Shown: positions 49,216 to 58,442 of the stretch, piece by piece
How positions within the stretch are numbered: the stretch's first letter is position 1
How the letters are laid out: every line of letters begins with the position of its first letter
Made by a program: the position numbers and the translations under genes
The notes under the pieces: model-generated
Databases searched by the model: none
The model's input: only the letters and a program-made list of their open reading frames with translations
What the model was told of the DNA's origin: nothing
Source of the DNA: Streptomyces sp. col6
GTDB taxonomy: Bacteria > Actinomycetota > Actinomycetes > Streptomycetales > Streptomycetaceae
Reading direction: 5' to 3'
Length of the DNA: 64,000 nt
Assembly: GCF_008042035.1 (NCBI RefSeq)
Contig: NZ_RDBL01000013.1
Location: forward strand, 1,306,962-1,370,961

Positions 49216-50076
49216 GTGCGTAACACCATCAAGATCACCGCCGCGGCCGCCGCGACCACCGCCCTCGCCCTCGGCCTCACCGCCTGCGGCACCGACTCCG
49301 ACCCGGCCTCCAAGAGCGTCGGTACGGCCGACAGCTCCAAGGCCCTCGTCGTCGCCGCGTCCCCGACGCCGCACGCCGACATCCTCGGCTTCGTCAAGAA
49401 GAACCTCGCCGACAAGGCCGGCCTCAAGCTGGAGGTCAAGGAGTTCACGGACTACGTCCTGCCGAACACAGCCACCGAGACCGGCCAGGTCGACGCCAAC
49501 TTCTTCCAGCACCAGCCCTACCTGGACGACTTCAACAAGAAGAACGACACCCACCTGGTCTCCGTCGGCACCGTCCACCTGGAACCCCTGGGCCTCTACT
49601 CCAAGAAGGTCAAGGGCCTCGACGGCATCAAGTCCGGCCAGACCATCGCCGTCCCCAACGACACCACCAACGAGGGCCGGGCGCTCCAGCTGCTCGCCCA
49701 GAACGACCTCATCACCCTCAAGGACGGCGTCGGCACCAGCGCCAAGCTGAGCGACATCACCGACAAGAAGGGCCTGAAGTTCAAGGAGCTTGAGGCCGCC
49801 ACGGTCCCGCGCGCCCTGAACGACGTGGACGCCGCCGTCATCAACGGCAACTACGCCATCGAGGCCGAGCTCAAGCCCGCGAAGGACGCCCTCGTCCTGG
49901 AGAAGGCCGACGGCAACCCGTACGCCAACATCATCGCCGTGAAGAAGGGCAACGAGAAGGACCCCCGCGTCCAGAAGCTCGTGAAGCTCCTCCACTCCGA
50001 CGAGGTCAAGAAGTTCATCGAGGACACCTACCAGGGCTCGGTCGTCCCGGCCTTCGGTGACGCCGCCAAGTCCTGA
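49216..50076 (+). CDS. metQ: Methionine-binding lipoprotein (NlpA/MetQ family)
   Basis: 286 residues from GTG 49216 with AAAGAGG upstream. Lipoprotein signal with lipobox LTACG (Cys-anchored). Binding domain: VVAASPTPHADILGFVKKNL, VDANFFQHQPYLDDFNKKN, VAVPND-type IAVPNDTTNEGRAL and VINGNYAIEAEL. Delivers L-methionine (or D-methionine) to MetNI from the cell surface. Last gene of metNIQ; a terminator follows. Confidence 0.95.
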   Translation: MRNTIKITAAAAATTALALGLTACGTDSDPASKSVGTADSSKALVVAASPTPHADILGFVKKNLADKAGLKLEVKEFTDYVLPNTATETGQVDANFFQHQPYLDDFNKKNDTHLVSVGTVHLEPLGLYSKKVKGLDGIKSGQTIAVPNDTTNEGRALQLLAQNDLITLKDGVGTSAKLSDITDKKGLKFKELEAATVPRALNDVDAAVINGNYAIEAELKPAKDALVLEKADGNPYANIIAVKKGNEKDPRVQKLVKLLHSDEVKKFIEDTYQGSVVPAFGDAAKS

Positions 50077-50099
50077 CCCGTACGCGGCACTTGCCCGAC

Positions 50100-50135
50100 G
50101 AGCCCCGCACACCCCGCCCGGGGGGTGCGGGGCTC
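50100..50135 (+). terminator. metNIQ terminator
   Basis: GAGCCCCGCAC (50100-50110) pairs with GTGCGGGGCTC (50125-50135), with a further CCCC/GGGG extension at the loop. 23 nt after the metQ stop. Confidence 0.75.
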
Positions 50136-50217
50136 CGCCGTACGGACCCGGCCATGCGCGCGGCCCCGGTGATGCTGCATGCTGTGCATTTACACGGTCT
50201 TCGGCATGGAGCTGCGC

Positions 50218-50856
50218 ATGACTTCCACCTTCCCGGACATCTCCATCAGCACGGACCGGCTGGTGCTGCGCCCATTCGACATGGCGGACATCCCCGCGTA
50301 CATCGAGATGATGAACGACGAACTCGTCACCGCCTGGACCGGCGCACCCCACCCCTACACCCAGGTCGACGCCGAACGCTGGGTGCGCAGAATCGCTCCC
50401 GCACACCGCACCAAGGGCGACGGGATCGCCCTGGCCGTCACCGAGTTCCTCACGCAGCGCCTAGTCGGCTCCGTACGGCTGCGCAACACCGACTGGCACA
50501 CCCTCTCCACCGAGGCCGCCTACATCACCGCCCCCTGGGCGCGCGGCGAGGGATACGCCACCGAGTCCGTGCTCGCCGTCGCTCAGTGGCTCTTCCGCGA
50601 CCAGGGCTTCGAACGCATCGAACTGCGCACTGCCGCCGACAACACGGCGTCCCAGCAGGTCGCCCAGAAGCTCGGCTGCATCAGCGAGGGCGTCCTGCGC
50701 AACGCCCGCATAGCGCGTTCACAGACGGAGGACGGAGGATGGACCGACATCCGCACCGACCTCATCGTCTGGGGCCTGCTCCCGGAGGACCTCGAAGGGG
50801 TCGCCGAACAGCTCGCCGACGCCGGCGGGTACGGCACCTACAACGACTGGAACTGA
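50218..50856 (+). CDS. GNAT-family N-acetyltransferase (RimJ/RimL-like)
   Basis: 212 residues from ATG 50218; in-frame ATGs at 50179 and 50206 are alternatives. Opens with ISTDRLVLRPFDMADIPAYI as in ribosomal-protein acetyltransferases; acetyl-CoA site APWARGEGYATESVLAVAQW and motif B ASQQVAQKLGC. Substrate unknown; C-terminal extension GVAEQLADAGGYGTYNDWN. Stands 110 nt upstream of cobL, probably its own unit. Confidence 0.88.
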   Translation: MTSTFPDISISTDRLVLRPFDMADIPAYIEMMNDELVTAWTGAPHPYTQVDAERWVRRIAPAHRTKGDGIALAVTEFLTQRLVGSVRLRNTDWHTLSTEAAYITAPWARGEGYATESVLAVAQWLFRDQGFERIELRTAADNTASQQVAQKLGCISEGVLRNARIARSQTEDGGWTDIRTDLIVWGLLPEDLEGVAEQLADAGGYGTYNDWN

Positions 50857-50964
50857 CCGCGCCGGGGCCCCGGCGCCCCCTCGGCGGGGACCCGGTAACC
50901 TCACCCTGCCTGCCTCCGGGCACCCCCGCCCCGCCTGCGACGACTCCAGGAGAATGACACCAAG

Positions 50965-52191
50965 ATGGCCGACCGGGTCACAGTGATCGGCTGGGACGGC
51001 TCACCCCTGACCAGAGCGGCCACCGCCGCGCTCTCGGCCGCCACCCTGGTCGCCGGCGCCGCCCACCACCTCGCGCTGCCGGAAGTGCCCCGCGACGCCG
51101 AACGCATCCGCCTCGGCTCGGTCGACCTCGCCGCCCGCCGCATCGCCGGCCACCGCGGCAGCGCCGTCGTCCTCGCCGACGGCGACCCCGGCTACTTCGG
51201 CGTCGTCCGCACCCTGCGCGCCCCGGAACACGGCCTTGAGGTCGAGGTGGTCCCGGCGGTCTCCTCCGTCGCCACCGCCTTCGCCCGCGCCGGCATGCCG
51301 TGGGAGGACGCCCTGACGGTCGTCGCCCACCCCCGCACCCTGCGCCGCGCCGTGAACGTCTGCCGCGCCCACCACAAGGTCGCCGTCCTCACCTCGCCCG
51401 GCGCCGGACCCGCCGAACTGGCCCTGCTCCTCGAAGGCGTCCACCGCACCTTCGTCATCTGCGAGGAACTGGGCACCGACCGCGAACAGGTCACCGTCGT
51501 CACCTCCGACACAGCCGCCGACCACGTCTGGCGCGACCCCAACGTCGTCATCGTCATCGGCGGCGGCCCCGAGCGGCAGGAAGGTGCCTGGATCGCCGGA
51601 CGCCGGCCTTCCGGCGTACGCGGCTGGGCCCTGCCCGCCGAGGACCGCCCCGAGCCCGGCACCCGCCCGGCGGGGGAGAGCGGCGAGGGCGAGGGCCCTG
51701 TCCTGCGCGCCGCCCAGCTCGCCCACCTCGGCCCCCGCACCGGCGACCTCGTCTGGGACATCGGCTCCGGCGGCGGCGCCCTCGCCGTGGAGGCGGCCGG
51801 CTTCGGCGCGGCGGTCCTCGCCGTGGACTGCGACCCCGACGCCTGCGCCCGCACCACGGCCGCCGCCCGTGCCTCCGGCGTCCAGCTCCAGGTCGTCGAG
51901 GGCCGGGCCCCGCACGTACTGGAACGGCTGCCCGAGCCCGACGTCGTACGCATCGGAGGCGGCGGCGTCCCCGTCGTCACCGCCGTCGCCGACCGCAGGC
52001 CGGAGCGGATCGTCACGCACGCCTCCACGCGCGACGAGGCCGAGGCACTGGGTGCCGCACTGGCCGGAAACGGCTACACGGTCGCCTGCTCGCTCCTCCA
52101 GTCCGTCGAACTCGACACGACCGCCTGGTCGGAGCGCGAACGCACGGTCGTCTTTCTGCTTTCCGCACTGCGTTCGGACCTTGCCCCCTGA
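50965..52191 (+). CDS. cobL: Precorrin-6Y C5,15-methyltransferase (decarboxylating), CbiE-CbiT fusion
   Basis: 408 residues. N-half (~1-205) is a tetrapyrrole methylase (CbiE): VTVIGWDGSPL, LADGDPGYFGV, VPAVSSVATAFARAG. C-half (~230-400) is CbiT: LVWDIGSGGGALAVEAAGFG SAM-binding motif. It methylates C5 and C15 of precorrin-6B and decarboxylates the C12 acetate to precorrin-8 in aerobic B12 synthesis. Other corrin-ring genes are outside the window; no cobalamin riboswitch found upstream. Confidence 0.93.
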   Translation: MADRVTVIGWDGSPLTRAATAALSAATLVAGAAHHLALPEVPRDAERIRLGSVDLAARRIAGHRGSAVVLADGDPGYFGVVRTLRAPEHGLEVEVVPAVSSVATAFARAGMPWEDALTVVAHPRTLRRAVNVCRAHHKVAVLTSPGAGPAELALLLEGVHRTFVICEELGTDREQVTVVTSDTAADHVWRDPNVVIVIGGGPERQEGAWIAGRRPSGVRGWALPAEDRPEPGTRPAGESGEGEGPVLRAAQLAHLGPRTGDLVWDIGSGGGALAVEAAGFGAAVLAVDCDPDACARTTAAARASGVQLQVVEGRAPHVLERLPEPDVVRIGGGGVPVVTAVADRRPERIVTHASTRDEAEALGAALAGNGYTVACSLLQSVELDTTAWSERERTVVFLLSALRSDLAP

Positions 52192-52522
52192 CCCGTCGGC
52201 AACCGGTGCGAGGTAGGCTGGCCGATCGTCGCACCGCTCCAGGACGTTCGTCGCTTCGTTCGTCAATGTCCGGAAAAGGGGACCGTTTTGGTCCTCGTTG
52301 TGGTACGGCAGCACCCTGGGACGCGCAACGTGGCGCAGTCCACAGCGGGCCGTGGCGAAATGACCTGCCGCGGCGGCGAACGACCGCGAGAATGCAGGAT
52401 GTCCGCGACCGATTCGTGCCGCGCGGCGCGCCCGCTCGTTCCACTGGACGAGCACCGCGTGCCGTGTCCGGGCGTCCCGGGCGCAGGGCCGAAGGAGCAC
52501 TGACGATGGGCGAGGGGAACGC
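52192..52522 (+). other. cobL-cobT intergenic region
   Basis: No convincing gene. A short hairpin GGACC/GGTCC lies near 52280-52295. Two candidate ORFs (52266-52526 and 52288-52503) have weak codon bias and no recognisable product. At the right end ATG 52506 opens a six-codon ORF (MGEGNA) after GAAGGAG; its TGA overlaps the start of the bluB-cobT gene, so translation may be coupled. No cobalamin riboswitch motif was recognised. Confidence 0.45.
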
Positions 52523-55500
52523 ATGAGTGACACCGGCCGGATCCCGGGCGAGGGACTGCCGGAGAACGCGGGCATGGTGGAGCAGCCGGGCGTCCCCGCG
52601 CCGGACTCCTACACCTACCTCGAACCCTCCGCGCATACGACCGAGGACGACGACCTCCTGCTGATGCCGAGCGCCCAGGGCGCCTGGGGCGAACCCCAGC
52701 AGGCCCAGGGCACCGGCCACTTCCCGGACGCCGCAGCCGCGCAAAGCGCGTACCAGCCGCAGTTCCAGGCCCAGCCGGCGGACCCGGCGCACGCGCAGGG
52801 CCCCGTCCAGCTCCAGGAGCAGGCCCCGGCGTACGCGATGCACCAGGCCGCCCCCGTGCAGGACCCCGCGACCGGCCCCGGCGCGCACGAGTCCGGAGGC
52901 CGTGACTCCGGCTCCGTCGACCTCGGCGCCGTACGCATTCCCTCGCCCGCCCCGCAGCCCCCCGTGCGCCGCCCGCTGCACCGCGGCCCGGCCTCGCCCG
53001 AGCCGTCCTACGGCGGTACGTCGGGCGTCGGCGTGGTCCGCTCCCTGGCCGACCGGGGTCCCGCCGGCGCACCCCAGGCGCAGGCCCAGGCCCCCGCGCC
53101 GGCCGCCCGCCACGCGGGACCGGCGACCGTCGAACCCGAGTACTTCGAGCCGCAGTACACCGAGCAGCCCCCGCTCCCGGGCCCCCAGCTCGGCGAGATC
53201 CCGCCGCAGAACGCGTGGCCGGCCCAGGCGCCGGCGGAGGCAGCAGAAACGGTCGCTCCGGAGGCGGTGGCGGCCGAGGCCGCCGCCGTGGACCCCGCCC
53301 AGGCGGCCCCGGTGGCCGAGGCGCCCGCCGAGCCCGCGCGGGCGGAGACCGAGCCGGTCGCGGTCGAGCCGGAGGCCGTGCCCGAGGCGCCCGTGCCGGG
53401 GCCGGTCGCGACGGAGGAAGCACCTGCCGAGGCGGCCGTCGCTCCGCAGGCCGTGGTGGCGCCCGAGGCCGTGTCCGCTCCGGAGGCCGTACCGGCTCCG
53501 GAGGCGCAGGTCGCGGAGGCGGCGGCACCCGCGGAGGCGGTCGCCGCCCCGGAGTCCGTCCCGGCGCCCGAGGCCGTGCCCGACGTGGTGCCCGCGCCCG
53601 AGGCCGTACCGGTTCCGGAAGCCCCGGTTGCCGACGCGACGGCGCCCGAGGTGGCGGCGGAAGCCGCACCGGCCGCCGAGGCCCCCGCTGCCGAGCCGGT
53701 CGTCGCACCGGTCGTGGAGCCCGCGCCGATGGCCGTGCCCGAGCCCGCCCAGGTCGCGGAGCCCGTCCAGTTCACGGAGCCGGACCCGATCGCAGAGCCC
53801 GAGCCCGTGGCCGAGCCCGCCCCGGTTGCCGAGCCGGAGGCCGCTGCCGCGGTGCAGCCCGAGCCGGAGGCCGTGCTCGCACCGGTCGCGGAGCCCGAGC
53901 CCGCCCCGGTGGCCGCGCCCGAACCCGTTGCCGCGGCGGACCTGGCACCGGCCCCGGAGCCCGCCCCCGTGACCGCGCAGGAAGCCGCGCCCCTGCCGGA
54001 GGCAGACGCCCCCGGCGTCGCCCCGCTCCCGGCGCCCGAGCAGTCGATACAGCCCGAGGCGACCGCCCCGGAGCCCGAGTCCGGTCCCGAGGTCATCGAG
54101 ACCCCGGACCTGAGCGACGAGGCGGAGCCCGTACCGGCCGAGGCGTCCGACGAGGCGCCCACCGCGCCCCCCGCGCCCGGCTACGACGACGCCGAGCGGG
54201 AGGCGGTCCTGCGGGTCATGCGGGAGCGCCGCGACATCCGCAACGGCTTCCGCAGCGACCCCATCCCGCACGAGGTGCTGCTGCGCGTCCTGGAGGCCGC
54301 GCACACCGCGCCCAGCGTGGGGCACTCGCAGCCGTGGGACTTCGTCGTCATCCGGTCCGCGGAGACGCGCCGCTCGATGCACGAGCTGGCGCAGCAGCAG
54401 CGGGAGGCGTACGCCAAGTCGCTGCCGAAGGCCCGCGCCAAGCAGTTCAAGGAACTGAAGATCGAGGCGATCCTCGACACCCCGGTGAACATCGTCGTGA
54501 CCGCCGACCCGACGCGGGGCGGCCGCCACACGCTCGGCCGGCACACGCAGCCGCAGATGGCCCCGTACTCGTCGGCGCTCGCCGTGGAGAACCTGTGGCT
54601 GGCGGCGCGCGCCGAGGGCCTGGGCGTGGGCTGGGTGAGCTTCTTCGACGAGCGCGAGATGGTGCGCGCGCTGGGACTGCCGGAGCACCTGGAGGTCGTT
54701 GCGTACCTCTGTGTGGGGTACGTGGACGAGTTCCCCGAGGACCCGGAGCTGATGCAGGCGGGCTGGTCGAAGCGGCGCCCGCTGTCCTGGGTCGTCCACG
54801 AGGAGACGTACGGCCGTCGCGCCCTGCCCGGCGAGGCGCCGCACGACCTTCTCCAGGAGACCATCTCCAACATCCGCCCGCTGGACGCCAAGGCGCTCGG
54901 CGAGGCCTGGGAGCGCCAGAAGCGGATGACCAAGCCGGCCGGTGCGCTCGGCATGCTGGAGATCATCTCGGCGCAGCTCGCCGGGCTGTCCCGGATGTGC
55001 CCGCCGCCGATCCCCGAGCCCGCGGCCGTCGCGGTCTTCGCGGGTGACCACGGGGTGCACGCCCAGGGCGTCACGGCGTGGCCGCAGGAGGTCACCGGCC
55101 AGATGATCGCCAACATGCTCGGCGGCGGAGCGGTCTGCAACGCGTTCGCCTCGCAGGTGGGCGCCGAGGTCTGCGTGGTCGACGTGGGCGCGGTCGCGGA
55201 ACTGCCCCCGATGCCGGGCCTGCTGCCCCGGAAGGTTCGCGCGGGCACGGCGGACTTCACGACCGGCCCGGCCCTCACCCGCGAAGAGGTCCACGCGGCG
55301 ATCGAGGTCGGCATCGAGACCGCCCGCGATCTGGTCGCGGCGGGCAACAAGGGCCTGCTGACCGGCGAGATGGGCATCGCCAACACGACTGCGTCGGCCG
55401 CGCTGATCTGCGTGTACACGGGAATGGACCCGGCCGAGGTGACCGGCCGGGGCACGGGCATCAACGACGAGATGCACGCCCGCAAGATCGACGTGGTGCG

Positions 55501-55897
55501 CCGCGCCCTCGAACTGCACCAGCCGGACCCGGCCGACCCGATCGGCGTGCTCGCGGCCGTCGGCGGCCTGGAGCACGCGGCGATGGCCGGCTTCCTGCTG
55601 GGCGGCGCGTCGCTGCGTACGCCGGTGATCCTGGACGGCGTGAGCGCGGGCGCGGCCGCCCTGGTGGCCCGCGCGATCGCCCCGGAGGCCCTGGCCGCCT
55701 GCATCGCCGGGCACCGCAGCGCCGAGCCCGGCCACGTGGCGGCCCTCAACAAGCTGGGCCTGCGCCCCCTGGTCGACCTCGACCTCCGCCTCGGCGAGGG
55801 CACCGGCGCACTGCTGGCCCTCCCGATCGTGCAGAGCGCTGCGCGCGCGATGCACGAGGTGGCGACGTTCGACTCGGCGGGCGTGACGGAGAAGTAG
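52523..55897 (+). CDS. cobT: BluB-CobT fusion: DMB synthase and DMB phosphoribosyltransferase with disordered N-terminus
   Basis: 1124 residues. Residues ~1-550 are low complexity, Ala/Pro/Glu/Val-rich, with PEAVPAPEAV-like repeats and predicted disordered. ~554-770 is a BluB flavin-destructase domain: RRDIRNGFRSDPIPHEVL, APSVGHSQPWDFV and GLGVGWVSFFD. ~775-1124 is CobT: GVHAQGVTAWPQEVTGQM, GEMGIANTTASAAL, GRGTGINDEMHARK and the conserved Glu motif LGEGTGALLALPI. It would make 5,6-dimethylbenzimidazole from FMN and activate it to alpha-ribazole phosphate in one polypeptide. The role of the long N-terminus is unknown. Confidence 0.92.
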   Translation: MSDTGRIPGEGLPENAGMVEQPGVPAPDSYTYLEPSAHTTEDDDLLLMPSAQGAWGEPQQAQGTGHFPDAAAAQSAYQPQFQAQPADPAHAQGPVQLQEQAPAYAMHQAAPVQDPATGPGAHESGGRDSGSVDLGAVRIPSPAPQPPVRRPLHRGPASPEPSYGGTSGVGVVRSLADRGPAGAPQAQAQAPAPAARHAGPATVEPEYFEPQYTEQPPLPGPQLGEIPPQNAWPAQAPAEAAETVAPEAVAAEAAAVDPAQAAPVAEAPAEPARAETEPVAVEPEAVPEAPVPGPVATEEAPAEAAVAPQAVVAPEAVSAPEAVPAPEAQVAEAAAPAEAVAAPESVPAPEAVPDVVPAPEAVPVPEAPVADATAPEVAAEAAPAAEAPAAEPVVAPVVEPAPMAVPEPAQVAEPVQFTEPDPIAEPEPVAEPAPVAEPEAAAAVQPEPEAVLAPVAEPEPAPVAAPEPVAAADLAPAPEPAPVTAQEAAPLPEADAPGVAPLPAPEQSIQPEATAPEPESGPEVIETPDLSDEAEPVPAEASDEAPTAPPAPGYDDAEREAVLRVMRERRDIRNGFRSDPIPHEVLLRVLEAAHTAPSVGHSQPWDFVVIRSAETRRSMHELAQQQREAYAKSLPKARAKQFKELKIEAILDTPVNIVVTADPTRGGRHTLGRHTQPQMAPYSSALAVENLWLAARAEGLGVGWVSFFDEREMVRALGLPEHLEVVAYLCVGYVDEFPEDPELMQAGWSKRRPLSWVVHEETYGRRALPGEAPHDLLQETISNIRPLDAKALGEAWERQKRMTKPAGALGMLEIISAQLAGLSRMCPPPIPEPAAVAVFAGDHGVHAQGVTAWPQEVTGQMIANMLGGGAVCNAFASQVGAEVCVVDVGAVAELPPMPGLLPRKVRAGTADFTTGPALTREEVHAAIEVGIETARDLVAAGNKGLLTGEMGIANTTASAALICVYTGMDPAEVTGRGTGINDEMHARKIDVVRRALELHQPDPADPIGVLAAVGGLEHAAMAGFLLGGASLRTPVILDGVSAGAAALVARAIAPEALAACIAGHRSAEPGHVAALNKLGLRPLVDLDLRLGEGTGALLALPIVQSAARAMHEVATFDSAGVTEK

Positions 55898-55921
55898 CGG
55901 CACCGGTTTCGGGGGCGCTGC

Positions 55922-55997
55922 CCCCGGACCCCGCGCCTCAAACGCCGGTGAGGCTGAAGATCCAGCCCCGCCGGCGTTTGAGGCGCGGGGTCCGGGG
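55922..55997. repeat. Streptomyces-type intergenic inverted repeat
   Basis: Perfect 27-bp arms (55922-55948 and 55971-55997) with a 22-nt loop, flanked by partly complementary GGGGGCGCTGCC and GGCGGAGCCCC. The sequence GCGCCTCAAACGCCGG within the arms is, from memory, part of a repeat found in many Streptomyces intergenic regions. May also terminate cobT. Confidence 0.7.
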
Positions 55998-56188
55998 CGG
56001 AGCCCCGGTTTCGGGAAGGGGCGGGCAGGGGAACGGGCCCGCCGCAGGCGTCCCGGCCCGCACCCCGCCCACCAGGCACCGAACACCGTGGCCCCCGGGC
56101 CACCCCGTATCGTGAACCCCACGCACACACGCCGCTCCACCGCCGCAGCGGCCGCGCACCCCGCATCGCACGAGGAGCCCGCACCGCC

Positions 56189-57439
56189 ATGGCCGAGCAC
56201 GCCGATCGCCCCGCCTACCCCGTCGGACTGCGCCTGAGCGGGCGCCGCGTAGTCGTCGTCGGCGGCGGCCAGGTGGCGCAGCGCCGCCTCCCCGCCCTCA
56301 TCGCGGCCGGCGCCGACATCGTCCTCGTGTCCCCGTCAGCCACCCCGTCCGTCGAGGCGATGGCGGACGCCGGCGAGATCCGCTGGGAGCGCCGCCGGTA
56401 CGCCGACGGAGACCTCACCGACACCTGGTACGCGCTCATCGCGACCGACGACGACGCGGCCAACGAGGCCGCCTCCGCCGAGGCCGAACGCACCCGCACC
56501 TGGTGCGTCCGCAGCGACGACGCCGAGGCGGCCACCGCCTGGACCCCCGCCACCGGCCGCAGCGAGGGCGTGACCGTCGCCGTGCTCACCGCCGGTGCCC
56601 ACGGCCGCGACCCGCGCCACTCGGCGGCCGTCCGCGACGCGATCGTGGAGGGCCTGCGCGACGGCAGCATCGCCGCCCCGCACCACCGCACCCGGACCAC
56701 CGGCGTCTCCCTGGTCGGCGGCGGCCCCGGCGACCCGGACCTGATCACGGTCCGCGGCCGCCGCCTCCTCGCCGAGGCGGACGTCGTCATCGCCGACCGG
56801 CTCGGCCCCCGCGACCTGCTGGACGAGCTGCCGCCGCACGTCGAGGTGATCGACGCCGCGAAGATCCCGTACGGCCGCTACATGGCCCAGGAGGCCATCA
56901 ACAACGCGCTGATCGAGCACGCCAAGGCGGGCAAGGCGGTCGTCCGGCTCAAGGGCGGCGACCCGTTCGTCTTCGGCCGGGGCATGGAGGAGGCCCAGGC
57001 GCTCGCCGCCGAGGGCATCCCGTGCACCGTGGTGCCCGGCATCTCCAGCTCGATCTCGGTCCCCGGCGCGGCCGGCATCCCCGTCACCCACCGCGGTGTC
57101 GCCCATGAGTTCACCGTGGTCAGCGGGCACGTCGCCCCCGACGACGAGCGTTCGCTGGTCGACTGGGCGGCCCTCGCCCGGCTGCGCGGCACCCTGGTGC
57201 TCCTGATGGCCGTCGACAAGATCGGCGCCATCGCCCGCGCGCTCGTCGAGCACGGCAGGTCGCCCGAGACGCCGGTCGCCCTCGTCCAGGAGGGCACGAC
57301 GGCCGCCCAGCGCCGCGTCGACGCGACCCTCGCGACGGTGGCCGAGCGCGTGGCCGCCGAGGACGTCCGCCCGCCCGCCGTCATCGTCATCGGCGAGGTC
57401 GTCGAGGTCGGCACGGCCACCGCGCCGAGCGGCAAGTAA
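56189..57439 (+). CDS. cysG: Siroheme synthase-like SirC/SUMT fusion (uroporphyrin-III C-methyltransferase)
   Basis: 416 residues. N-terminal ~10-160 is a precorrin-2 dehydrogenase-like domain (RRVVVVGGGQVAQRRLPALI, NAD-binding GxGxxA/G). C-terminal ~175-410 is SUMT: VGGGPGDPDLITVRGRRLLA, IVRLKGGDPFVFGRGMEEA-type motif VVRLKGGDPFVFGRG, and PVTHRGVAHEFTVVSGH. It makes precorrin-2 from uroporphyrinogen III, feeding both B12 and siroheme. The ferrochelatase function of CysG is uncertain here. Lies downstream of cobT. Confidence 0.92.
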   Translation: MAEHADRPAYPVGLRLSGRRVVVVGGGQVAQRRLPALIAAGADIVLVSPSATPSVEAMADAGEIRWERRRYADGDLTDTWYALIATDDDAANEAASAEAERTRTWCVRSDDAEAATAWTPATGRSEGVTVAVLTAGAHGRDPRHSAAVRDAIVEGLRDGSIAAPHHRTRTTGVSLVGGGPGDPDLITVRGRRLLAEADVVIADRLGPRDLLDELPPHVEVIDAAKIPYGRYMAQEAINNALIEHAKAGKAVVRLKGGDPFVFGRGMEEAQALAAEGIPCTVVPGISSSISVPGAAGIPVTHRGVAHEFTVVSGHVAPDDERSLVDWAALARLRGTLVLLMAVDKIGAIARALVEHGRSPETPVALVQEGTTAAQRRVDATLATVAERVAAEDVRPPAVIVIGEVVEVGTATAPSGK

Positions 57440-57501
57440 CCCGTTCCGGTGGTCCCACGGGACCATCGGCACCCCACACCGGACAAGGCAGCAGCAGACC
57501 C

Positions 57502-58320
57502 GTGGCTGAACTCATCACCATCGACGACCCCGACGACCCGCGCCTGAGCGACTACCTCGGCCTCACCGACGTGGAACTCCGGCGCAGGAAGGAGCCCGCC
57601 GAGGGCCTCTTCATCGCCGAGGGGGAGAAGGTGATCCGGCGCGCCCGGCAGGCCGGGTACCAGATGCGCTCCATGCTGCTCTCGGCCAAGTGGATCGACC
57701 TGATGCGCGACGTCATCGACGAGGTTCCGGCCCCCGTGTACGCGGTCGCCCCGGACCTCGCCGAACGCGTCACCGGCTACCACGTGCACCGCGGCGCCCT
57801 CGCCTCCATGCAGCGCAAGCCCCTCCCTGCCGCCGGCGAACTGCTCCGCACGGCCCGCCGCGTGGCCGTCATGGAGGCGGTCAACGACCACACGAACATC
57901 GGGGCGATCTTCCGCAGCGCCGCCGCCCTCGGCATGGACGCCGTGCTGCTCTCCCCGGACTGCGCCGACCCGCTCTACCGGCGCTCCGTCAAGGTCTCGA
58001 TGGGCGCGGTCTTCTCCGTCCCGTACGCCCGCCTCGACACCTGGCCGGGGGGCCTGGAGACCGTACGCGGGGCCGGCTTCACGCTCCTGGCACTGACGCC
58101 CGCCGAGAAGGCCGTCAGCATCGAGGAGGCGGCGCCGCACCGGATGGACAGGGTGGCCCTGATGCTCGGTGCCGAGGGCGACGGGCTCTCCGCCCGCGCC
58201 CTCGCCGCCGCCGACCGGTGGGTGCGCATCCCCATGGCACACGGCGTGGACTCGCTGAACGTCGGCGCGGCGGCGGCAGTCGCCTTCTACGCGGTGGCCA
58301 CGGGCCGCCCGGAGAACTAG
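57502..58320 (+). CDS. TrmH/SpoU-family RNA methyltransferase (second paralogue)
   Basis: 272 residues, GTG start at 57502. N-terminal recognition domain ~1-110; SPOUT motifs NDHTNIGAIFRSAAALGMD, LMLGAEGDGLSARAL and IPMAHGVDSLNVGAAAAVAF are intact. Methylates ribose 2'-OH of an unknown RNA site. It differs strongly from the paralogue at 6976-7818. A hairpin follows its stop. Confidence 0.9.
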   Translation: MAELITIDDPDDPRLSDYLGLTDVELRRRKEPAEGLFIAEGEKVIRRARQAGYQMRSMLLSAKWIDLMRDVIDEVPAPVYAVAPDLAERVTGYHVHRGALASMQRKPLPAAGELLRTARRVAVMEAVNDHTNIGAIFRSAAALGMDAVLLSPDCADPLYRRSVKVSMGAVFSVPYARLDTWPGGLETVRGAGFTLLALTPAEKAVSIEEAAPHRMDRVALMLGAEGDGLSARALAAADRWVRIPMAHGVDSLNVGAAAAVAFYAVATGRPEN

Positions 58321-58332
58321 GGCCTGTCCGGC

Positions 58333-58358
58333 GGATCTTCGCAGGTCCGCGAAGATCC
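58333..58358. terminator. Terminator after SpoU gene
   Basis: Perfect 10-bp stem (GGATCTTCGC at 58333-58342, GCGAAGATCC at 58349-58358, loop AGGTCC) between convergent genes. Confidence 0.65.
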
Positions 58359-58442
58359 GAGGGTCAATACACCTAGCGCCTTCCGTTGGGATCAGGCCGC
58401 GCTCGCGGGCTCCGGCCGGGTCCGGACGAGAAGCCCTGGCCG

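Noticed and set aside
50857-52522. Cobalamin riboswitch upstream of cobL or cobT
   Set aside because: I looked for the conserved B12-box sequence and did not find it in either gap.
52266-52526. 86-codon ORF and 52288-52503 71-codon ORF before cobT
   Set aside because: Weak codon bias, no Shine-Dalgarno and no recognisable product; kept only as part of the leader description.
52013-56200. 1395-codon ORF antisense to bluB-cobT
   Set aside because: Shadow of the repetitive PEA-rich region; no recognisable domain.
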